NCBI GenBank assembly: GCA_947474545.1
Contig: CANJJI010000026.1
Span: 1 to 37,559, forward strand
Reading direction: 5' to 3'
From: Beijerinckiaceae bacterium
GTDB lineage: Bacteria > Pseudomonadota > Alphaproteobacteria > Rhizobiales > Beijerinckiaceae
DNA length: 37,559 nucleotides
The position numbers were made by a program, and so were the translations under genes. Position 1 is the stretch's first letter, and the number at the start of each line of letters is the position of its first letter. This document shows positions 31,504-37,559 of the stretch, one piece after another. The notes under the pieces are model-generated. The model made no database searches. It saw nothing but the letters and a program-made list of their open reading frames with translations, and was not told the origin of the DNA.

Positions 31504-31692
31504 TCAGGAGACTTCGTTGGTCACGGAAGCGGGTGGGGGCCGGGGGGTCTGCAGATCGTCATCGGACAATACGCGCCAGCCCGCGCCTTCCAGATCGTCG
31601 AACTGGCCGGTATTTAGCGACCACAGAAATGCCGCCAGACCAGCAAATCCCAACATAAGCGCTAGCGGCAACAGGATGACGATGACGTTCAT
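31504..31692 (-). CDS. ccoS: cbb3-type cytochrome oxidase assembly protein CcoS
   Basis: A 62-residue membrane protein with one segment (about 4-26, IVILLPLALMLGFAGLAAFLW) followed by SLNTGQFDDLEGAGWRVL, the family mark (W-x3-x-GQ-(F/Y)-DDLE). It is needed for cofactor insertion into the catalytic subunit of cbb3 oxidase in model bacteria. It starts inside the stop codon of ccoI (31689-31692) and is the last gene of the locus. Confidence 0.93.
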   Translation of the reverse strand: MNVIVILLPLALMLGFAGLAAFLWSLNTGQFDDLEGAGWRVLSDDDLQTPRPPPASVTNEVS

Positions 31693-33881
31693 GCAGCGCT
31701 CCTGATGCGGGCGCGCAATGCGTTCAGCGTTACCACCATCGATGACGATGACATCGCGATGGCTGCAATCAAAGGCGTTGCAAGCCCTGCAATTGCGAGA
31801 GGAACGGCGACGAAATTATAAAGCACGGCGAACCAGAGATTTTGAATCATGAGGCGGTGACCGCGCCGTGCAATATCAATGGCCTCAACTACAGGCCCAA
31901 GATTTTCACCGAGGAACAATGCATCCGCTGCAGTCTGCGAAAGATGCGCAGCTGAAACCGGCGACATCGACACATGAGCGGCGGCGAGTGCGGGGGCATC
32001 GTTGAGGCCATCGCCCACCATCAATGTCTTGCAGCCTTGCTGGCGCAGCGTTTCCAGACGCGAAATTTTGCTGGCTGGTGTAACGGACGAAAGATAACCG
32101 GTCACACCGAGTTCGCGGGCAATCGAAGCGACGGCCTTATCGCAATCGCCGGAGAGAATCTCGATTCTGAAACCGCGGGATTTCAGGGCTTCAATAACAG
32201 CGGGTGCATCAGCGCGCAGTTTCTGGCCAAGCGCAAATACAGCAACGTCATTGCCGTTCCGGAAGGCGACAAAAGACGCGCCGGGATATTGCCGTTGTGC
32301 CTGCGCAATCACATCGTTTGCTGCGCAGAATTCCGCGCCGCCCAGGGTCATTTCCATGCCATCGTGCATTACGCGAACGCCGCTGCCGGGCACTTCCTCG
32401 ACATTGTCATATGGATTTCTTGAATTCAGCGCATGTGCCAGCGCCTGCGCCAGCGGATGACGGCTCGACATGGCCAGCCGGCCCGCTGCCTCGCAAATAT
32501 GCGCCGGGACATCGCCCGGATTGAGCCATTCGGCCTGCGGTAAAGTTAAAGTACCTGTCTTGTCGAAGACGATTGTATCGGCTTGCGCAAGACGTTCGAT
32601 AGCGTCGCCGTTGCGCAACAATACGCCACTGCGGAACAACGTACCGGCTGCCGTAATCTGTACGGCAGGAATGGCGAGGCCAAGCGCACAAGGACAGGTG
32701 ATAATGAGCACGGTGATAGCAATAATCAGCGCATGCGCCCAGGGTTCCCCTGCCAGCATCCAGCCAATAAACGTCGCAAGCGCTGTTGCATGAACGAACG
32801 GCGCATAGAGACGCGCGGCCCTGTCGGCGAGCAATACGTATTTGGAGCGTGCAGTCGTCGCCTGGGTCAGAAGCGCTTCCACTTCGTCAAGCAATGTTCC
32901 TTCATGGCTGGCTGTAACTTCAATCGTCAATGCGACGTCGATATTGACGGTGCCCCCATAAACCCTCGCGCCTGCTGCCGCTGGCATATGCGCGGTTTCG
33001 CCTGTCACCAGGCTTTGATCGATATGTGAGCGCCCGGAAATAACACGTCCGTCAACACTGATTTTTTCGCCTGGCATGACAAGTACGCGATCGCCGGGAT
33101 TGACGGCGCGAACTGGCAGAACAGCCGTAGTGCCATCCCCCCGGATGAGCGTGGCTGTCTCGGCCCTCAACGCAGCAACGTTGGCCGCCATGTCGCGGGC
33201 GCGTTTACGCATCATCTGATCGAGCAAGCGGCCAATCAGAAGGAAAAAGATCAGCATCACCGCGCTGTCGAAATAAGCATGTTCGGCGTGCTGCATTGTC
33301 TGCACGACTGACATGCCAAGGGCCAGCACGATCCCCAGAGTTATGGGCACATCCATATTGACGCTGCGGTTGCGCAATGCCGCCAGCGCACTATCAAAAA
33401 ACGGCCGTCCGGAATAGGCGGCAACAGGCAAAGCAATCAGGGCAGAGAGCCAATGAAAGAGATCGCGCGTCTCGGGCGTGATATCGCTGGCATTGCCGGA
33501 CCAGACAGACACTGACAGCAACATGATATTCATAGCGCCAAAAGCTGCTACGCCTAGACAGCGCAGAAGATGTGCGCTTGCACGGGCTTCGTTGCCGTCC
33601 GCAGCACCGCTTGCGAAGGGATAGCCCTGATACCCGATATCCCGCAGCCTCTGGAGAACTTGCGCGCCGGCAAGCTTCGCCTCGTCCCATTCCACTGTTA
33701 CGCGCTTTAACGCAAAGTTGACGCGAGCGATCGATATGCCCGGTTCGTTGGCCAGCCCCCGTTCAATCGCAGTTGCGCAACCAGCGCAACGGATACCGTC
33801 GACGGCTATGTCCATGCTGGCGCGTCCCGGCCCCAAATGCCGGATGAAAGCCGAACAGTCGATGGCGTTCGCCATGCTCAT
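31689..33881 (-). CDS. ccoI: Copper-translocating P-type ATPase CcoI (FixI), cbb3 oxidase assembly
   Basis: A 730-residue P1B-type ATPase. The heavy-metal-associated domain at the N terminus has C32-x2-C35 in GIRCAGCA. TGE (294-296) is the actuator motif, the metal-passage motif C396-P-C398 lies in ITCPCALGLA, the phosphorylated Asp is in DKTGT (440-444), and the hinge is MVGDGLNDAPAL. About eight membrane segments are seen. In this group the pump moves Cu(I) to the periplasm for the CuB centre of CcoN. The start is the ATG at 33881; the gene follows ccoH by 15 bases and overlaps ccoS. Confidence 0.95.
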   Translation of the reverse strand: MSMANAIDCSAFIRHLGPGRASMDIAVDGIRCAGCATAIERGLANEPGISIARVNFALKRVTVEWDEAKLAGAQVLQRLRDIGYQGYPFASGAADGNEARASAHLLRCLGVAAFGAMNIMLLSVSVWSGNASDITPETRDLFHWLSALIALPVAAYSGRPFFDSALAALRNRSVNMDVPITLGIVLALGMSVVQTMQHAEHAYFDSAVMLIFFLLIGRLLDQMMRKRARDMAANVAALRAETATLIRGDGTTAVLPVRAVNPGDRVLVMPGEKISVDGRVISGRSHIDQSLVTGETAHMPAAAGARVYGGTVNIDVALTIEVTASHEGTLLDEVEALLTQATTARSKYVLLADRAARLYAPFVHATALATFIGWMLAGEPWAHALIIAITVLIITCPCALGLAIPAVQITAAGTLFRSGVLLRNGDAIERLAQADTIVFDKTGTLTLPQAEWLNPGDVPAHICEAAGRLAMSSRHPLAQALAHALNSRNPYDNVEEVPGSGVRVMHDGMEMTLGGAEFCAANDVIAQAQRQYPGASFVAFRNGNDVAVFALGQKLRADAPAVIEALKSRGFRIEILSGDCDKAVASIARELGVTGYLSSVTPASKISRLETLRQQGCKTLMVGDGLNDAPALAAAHVSMSPVSAAHLSQTAADALFLGENLGPVVEAIDIARRGHRLMIQNLWFAVLYNFVAVPLAIAGLATPLIAAIAMSSSSMVVTLNALRARIRSAA

Positions 33882-33896
33882 GTCATTGATCTCCCT

Positions 33897-34412
33897 TCAC
33901 AGCTTCACGCGCGAATTGGAGCGGTACATCTCACGCTCATCATCCCTCGCCAAAAGCTGCAGATTCCATTCACCTTCATGCACACCCGCGAAGGCCCCCT
34001 GATAAATGCCCGGCGAAATCTCTGCCATGACCGTAGTCAAGTCGGCTTTGCGATCAGCTGGATGCGCAAGCGTGGCCTGCAGGTCCAGTTTACGAACTGG
34101 CGCGCCGTTACGGTCTTTCAATTCGAGCCGGACGGAGCGGTCTGGTCCCGACCGGCCAATAACAACGTCGGCGCGCCATCCCCGCTCGTCCTGCTCGCGC
34201 GCGCGGGCAATTGCAGCATTGTAGGTCTGGCTGGCCTCATAAGCGCTTTTTGTATCAACACCGGGCATCGTTCTGACGGCTATTGTCATCATCACTGCAT
34301 TGACTGAGGCAACGACGATGAAGAATGCAATAAGGCAAGCCAACACTTTCCCGCCGGTCAGTGTCCGATCGCGAACAACAGCAGGACGCGGCTCGTTTAT
34401 CAGATCGCTCAT
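33897..34412 (-). CDS. ccoH: FixH/CcoH family cbb3 oxidase assembly protein
   Basis: A 171-residue protein with a short cytoplasmic head, one membrane segment (about 22-45) and a periplasmic domain that ends in GIYQGAFAGVHEGEWNLQL, typical of FixH. The start is set at the ATG at 34412, because GGAGG lies seven bases upstream of it but only one base before the ATG at 34418. It is read between ccoG and ccoI, which matches the fixGHIS order. Members are needed for stable assembly of the oxidase. Confidence 0.92.
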   Translation of the reverse strand: MSDLINEPRPAVVRDRTLTGGKVLACLIAFFIVVASVNAVMMTIAVRTMPGVDTKSAYEASQTYNAAIARAREQDERGWRADVVIGRSGPDRSVRLELKDRNGAPVRKLDLQATLAHPADRKADLTTVMAEISPGIYQGAFAGVHEGEWNLQLLARDDEREMYRSNSRVKL

Positions 34413-34445
34413 TATCATGCCTCCAACACAGCACATTTGTTTGCC

Positions 34446-35885
34446 CTACGGCCCCATAAAATGATCGCGTGCATTGACAACTTCACCAGCAAACAGATCT
34501 GAAGCCGTGATAAGGATATCCTGGCTTTTCTGCAGTGGAACGTCCTTCGGCACTGTCACGAAGGCTCTGACTTCGCGCGTCGTATCAGGCGGAATCGTGA
34601 CCACTGCGCGATAATCAGCGGTCGGCGCCGCTTCGGGCACAGTCAGTACGGCTCCCGGCACGCCCTGCACCGTAATCGCGAAAGGCCTGTTCTCGGGCCG
34701 CTTGTTGGAAATCCGGATCGTATAGGCATTGCGAACGGAGCCATCGGTAAGGCGAACAAACAGCGGATTGCGTTCATGCAAGACAGATATGGCAGCCGTC
34801 GAACGTGTTGCGAGCTGATATAACATCGCGCCACCGACGATTGAAATGATGGCAGCATATATCAGAGTACGTGCACGAATGGGCCGATAGACAGGCGCCT
34901 CTCCGGCGATCCGGCGTTTCACATTGCCGTCGGTATCATAGGCGATCAGGCCTTTTGGCCGGCCAATCTTGGTCATCACGTTGTCACAGGCATCGATGCA
35001 AAGGCTGCACTGGATGCAGGAAAGCTGTGCGCCATCGCGTATATCGATGCCCGTGGGGCAGACCGCTACGCATTGATGACAATCGACGCAATCGCCAGCA
35101 GATTGGCTTACCGCTTTTGCCCGGGCAGCTTCCTTGACGGACATGCGTGGCTCGCCGCGATCATAGCGGTAGGTGACGTTCAAGGCGTCGTCGTCTGTCA
35201 GCGCCGCCTGGATACGGGGCCACGGACACATGTAGATGCAGACCTGCTCGCGCATGATGCCCGCGAGCGTATATGTTGTGAATGTGAGGATCGCTATCCA
35301 GAGATAGGCTGCTGCGGGTGCTTTAAAAGTGGCGAGATCGCGCACAAGTGTCGGCGCATCTGCGAAATAGAGCACCCATGCACCCCCTGTCCACCAGGCG
35401 ATCAACAACCAGACAGCATGTTTGGCGACCTTGCGACGTATCGTGTCCGCATTCAGGGGTGCTTCGTCCCGCTTGATGCGCTCGCGGCGATCCCCTTCGA
35501 AGAAGCGTTCCACGGCAAGAAAGAGATCGGTCCATACAGTCTGCGGACAAAGATAGCCGCACCAGATGCGCCCGGCGATGGAATTCATCAGAAACAGGGC
35601 CAGCGCCGCGATCACCAGAAGGCCGGTGAAGTAATACACTTCTTGCGGCCAGAGTTCGATGAAGAAGAAATAGAAGCGCCGGTTAGGCAGGTCAGCAAGT
35701 ACAGCCTGATCAGGAAGGTTTGGCCCGCGATTCCAGCGCAAAAATGGCAGAAGATAATAAACGCCGAGTGCGGCGATCAAGATCATCCATTTCATGCGCC
35801 GGAAAGGCCCGGTCACTTTCTGAGGGTAAACTTTCTTTGACGACACATAGAGCGGGCCATCATCGTCCGCGCCGGTGACACTCAC
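34446..35885 (-). CDS. ccoG: Cytochrome c oxidase accessory protein CcoG (FixG)
   Basis: A 479-residue integral membrane iron-sulfur protein. Five or so membrane segments lie in the first half, with CGYLCPQTVW (109-118) and MCPWPRIQ (219-226) as polyferredoxin-like marks. Two ferredoxin motifs follow, C266-x2-C269-x2-C272-x3-C276-P and C290-x2-C293-x2-C296-x3-C300, and a C-terminal Ig-like domain from about 380. CcoG is thought to reduce copper during assembly of cbb3 oxidase. The start is GTG at 35885, directly next to the last base of the ccoP stop codon, so translation is coupled. Confidence 0.95.
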   Translation of the reverse strand: MSVTGADDDGPLYVSSKKVYPQKVTGPFRRMKWMILIAALGVYYLLPFLRWNRGPNLPDQAVLADLPNRRFYFFFIELWPQEVYYFTGLLVIAALALFLMNSIAGRIWCGYLCPQTVWTDLFLAVERFFEGDRRERIKRDEAPLNADTIRRKVAKHAVWLLIAWWTGGAWVLYFADAPTLVRDLATFKAPAAAYLWIAILTFTTYTLAGIMREQVCIYMCPWPRIQAALTDDDALNVTYRYDRGEPRMSVKEAARAKAVSQSAGDCVDCHQCVAVCPTGIDIRDGAQLSCIQCSLCIDACDNVMTKIGRPKGLIAYDTDGNVKRRIAGEAPVYRPIRARTLIYAAIISIVGGAMLYQLATRSTAAISVLHERNPLFVRLTDGSVRNAYTIRISNKRPENRPFAITVQGVPGAVLTVPEAAPTADYRAVVTIPPDTTREVRAFVTVPKDVPLQKSQDILITASDLFAGEVVNARDHFMGP

Positions 35886-36791
35886 TTACTTCCCTCCTCC
35901 CAGCGACTGAACGTAGACGGACAGCGCTTTGATGGTGACGGGATCGAGGCGGCCACCCCAAGCCGGCATCACACCCTGACGACCATTGGTGACAGTTTCA
36001 ATGATGTCAGCGAGATTGGAACCGTAGAGCCAGATGCCATCGGTCAGGTTCGGCGCGCCAAATTCGATCGAGCCCTTGCCTTGCGGCCCGTGGCAACTCG
36101 CACAATTGTCCGCAAACACCTTGGAGCCTTTGGCCTGGTCGTAATTTTTTTCCGCATCAAGATTGGCCAGCGTGCGCACATGATTGGCGACAGCCCGCAC
36201 TTCATCTGTCTTGAGTACACCGTCGCGGCCAAAAGCTGACATCAAGCCAATACGGGTCTTGTCGTTTCCGGCAACTCGAACGCCATTCGTCAAGGTCTGA
36301 TGAATTGCATCGAGAGTGCCGCCCCACAACCAGTCATCATCGTTGAGGTTTGGGTATCCGGGCGCACCAGCGCCGCCAGCGCCATGACAGGGCGCGCAAT
36401 TGTCACCGAAAGCAGCCCTGCCCGCAGCGAGCGCAACGCGGCGCAAATCGGGCGTTTTGGCAATATCTTCCAGCGAAGCTTTTTCCAGGCCTGATGCCTG
36501 CTTTGCACGAAAGGCCTTGATTGCATCAAGATCAGCGGCGACCTCTTCACGCGAGGAATAGCCAACGACTCCGCGTGCATAATCCGACACCAGTGGCCAG
36601 GACGGATAGACAACCCAGTAGCCTATGGACCAAAGGATCGTCGCATAAAGAATATTGATCCACCAGCGCGGCAACGGCGTATTGAGTTCGGTGATACCAT
36701 CCCACTCATGCGAACGGATCGTCTGACCTGTCGGCGCGTCGACTTTCTCTGCAACCAACTCGTGATTACCATGTGCTGTATCGTGAGACAT
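35886..36791 (-). CDS. ccoP: cbb3-type cytochrome c oxidase subunit III, CcoP (FixP), dihaem
   Basis: A 301-residue membrane-anchored dihaem cytochrome c. The N-terminal cytoplasmic part contains HEWDGITELNTPLPRWW, then one membrane segment (about 43-62), then two haem-binding motifs CAPCH (132-136) and CASCH (230-234), each followed by a distal Met (MSAFG; VMPAWGG). It passes electrons to CcoO and CcoN at low oxygen. The ATG at 36791 is three bases after the ccoQ stop. Confidence 0.96.
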   Translation of the reverse strand: MSHDTAHGNHELVAEKVDAPTGQTIRSHEWDGITELNTPLPRWWINILYATILWSIGYWVVYPSWPLVSDYARGVVGYSSREEVAADLDAIKAFRAKQASGLEKASLEDIAKTPDLRRVALAAGRAAFGDNCAPCHGAGGAGAPGYPNLNDDDWLWGGTLDAIHQTLTNGVRVAGNDKTRIGLMSAFGRDGVLKTDEVRAVANHVRTLANLDAEKNYDQAKGSKVFADNCASCHGPQGKGSIEFGAPNLTDGIWLYGSNLADIIETVTNGRQGVMPAWGGRLDPVTIKALSVYVQSLGGGK

Positions 36792-36794
36792 GGA

Positions 36795-36950
36795 TCAATC
36801 CTCTCTCAAGGGCATGCGCGCGGCTTCTTCGAAGCGGCTCTTGTTCGAAGGCCACAGGGCGTAGACGACGACCGCCGCAAATATCCCCATGAAATAGAGA
36901 ACGCCTGCTGATTGCGCGAAGGAGGCCAGGAGTCTGTATGTGCTGTCCAT
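36795..36950 (-). CDS. ccoQ: cbb3-type cytochrome c oxidase subunit CcoQ (FixQ)
   Basis: A 51-residue gene found by reading the gap between ccoO and ccoP. It begins MDSTYRLLASFAQSAGVLYF, has one membrane segment (about 14-33) and ends in a charged tail with WPSNKSRFEEAARMPL, the usual CcoQ form (W-P-x-N-K-x2-F-x2-A). It starts ten bases after the ccoO stop and ends three bases before ccoP. CcoQ stabilises CcoP in the complex. It is easily missed because of its size. Confidence 0.93.
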   Translation of the reverse strand: MDSTYRLLASFAQSAGVLYFMGIFAAVVVYALWPSNKSRFEEAARMPLRED

Positions 36951-36959
36951 CTGATCCTC

Positions 36960-37559
36960 TCAACGAATATTGGCTTTGCCGTCATACAATTTGAAATCAA
37001 CGAAAGTGCCCAGAACCTGCAGATAAGCGATCAGCGCATCTGCTTCGGTGGTCATTTTCGGATTGCCGTCATAGTCGCGCGCCATGGCCTTGGGATAACG
37101 AGCGGCGAACGCCTCACCGTTGGGATCATCAGGCACGGATTGCGCTTTCATATCTGCAGCCGCGTTGGCAATCTGCTCATCCGTGTAGGGCACGCCGCCC
37201 ATACGGTTGGCACTCAGGTGCTGCGCGATATCTTCAAACCGCAATTCAGTGCGCGCCAGGAATGGATAGCCGGGCATGATCGACTGGGGGACAAGACTGC
37301 GTGGCGCAGTCAGATGCTGCAGATGCCAATCGTCGGAATACTTGCCGCCGACACGCGCGAGATCCGGACCCGTGCGTTTGGAGCCCCATTGAAAATGGCT
37401 TGTCGTACATACTCTCGGCAGCAAGGGAGTAGTGGCCATACCGCTCAACTTCATCCCGCAAGGTGCGGATCATCTGCGAATGGCAATTGTAGCAGCCTTC
37501 GCGCACATAAATCGCGCGGCCAGCAAGTTCGAGCGGCGTATAGGGACGCATGCCCGATA
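36960..37559 (-). pseudogene. ccoO: cbb3-type cytochrome c oxidase subunit II CcoO (FixO), partial and frameshifted
   Basis: The first part visible, from the window end to about 37395, reads [26 protein letters not shown] with the haem motif CYNCH, and continues to [17 protein letters not shown]. After four A bases on the plus strand (37392-37395) the frame must shift by one to continue as [23 protein letters not shown] and on to the stop at 36960. One base too many in that homopolymer explains it. The gene's head is off the window. All downstream subunits are intact, so a sequencing error is at least as likely as a true mutation; if real, the oxidase would lack its monohaem subunit. Confidence 0.85.

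Noticed and set aside
36766-37000. 65- and 64-codon minus-strand frames around 36.8-37.0 kb
   Set aside because: They overlap the 51-residue ccoQ in other frames; ccoQ has the right family sequence.
36795-37559. FNR/FixK box for the cbb3 locus
   Set aside because: The promoter should lie upstream of ccoN, which is outside the window; no such box was seen in the part available.
1-37559. CRISPR arrays, tRNA or rRNA genes, prophage or conjugation genes
   Set aside because: None could be recognised on either strand by reading.

Overview
The window looks like a chromosomal segment of an alphaproteobacterium, most likely of the order Hyphomicrobiales (Rhizobiales). The support is a TIGR02300 (FYDLN-acid) protein gene, a GTTC-N7-GTTC box of the alphaproteobacterial LexA type, GANTC clusters of the CcrM type, Rhizobiales-style palindromic intergenic repeats, and a fixNOQP/fixGHIS-type cytochrome cbb3 locus. 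The genus cannot be fixed from sequence reading alone. No rRNA, tRNA, CRISPR array or phage gene was seen, and no transcriptional regulator is encoded anywhere in the window.

Region 1 (1-3350): the cut-off start of an IS630-type transposase, then three housekeeping genes on the minus strand (FYDLN-acid protein, the 23S rRNA methyltransferase rlmE, a Ppx/GppA phosphatase) and a MaoC-like hydratase. Region 2 (3450-11710, plus strand): an MFS transporter and a leaderless family-3 solute-binding protein, then a complete branched-chain-type ABC importer (binding protein, two permeases, two ATPases with overlapping ends) and a GMC oxidoreductase. Region 3 (11825-15193, minus): a Rieske oxygenase alpha subunit, a PNPOx-like flavin protein, an exported methyltransferase and a dienelactone hydrolase-like protein.

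Region 4 (15314-28657, minus) is the most distinctive part. It is a run of twelve co-directional genes: HpaB-type monooxygenase, SDR, a succinyl-CoA-synthetase-like beta subunit, a two-cluster ferredoxin-like protein, the matching alpha subunit, an HMG-CoA-lyase-like enzyme, a complete SsuABC-type importer with two permeases, and a hydantoinase/oxoprolinase HyuA-HyuB pair. Inference: this is one uptake-and-degradation unit for an aromatic, heteroaromatic or cyclic-amide compound (import, hydroxylation, ATP-dependent amide or lactam opening, CoA activation, retro-aldol cleavage). Upstream lies a 623-base gene-free stretch with a LexA-type box over a promoter-like sequence and several perfect inverted repeats, then an ACMSD-family amidohydrolase (plus) facing a 4,5-dihydroxyphthalate-decarboxylase-like or solute-binding protein (minus).

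Region 5 (31504-37559, minus) is the cbb3 oxidase locus read ccoO-Q-P-G-H-I-S. The ccoO gene runs off the window and carries a one-base frameshift in a four-base homopolymer. Three copies of one dispersed palindromic repeat each lie just downstream of stop codons (11.7, 15.3 and 30.3 kb), where they probably act as terminators.
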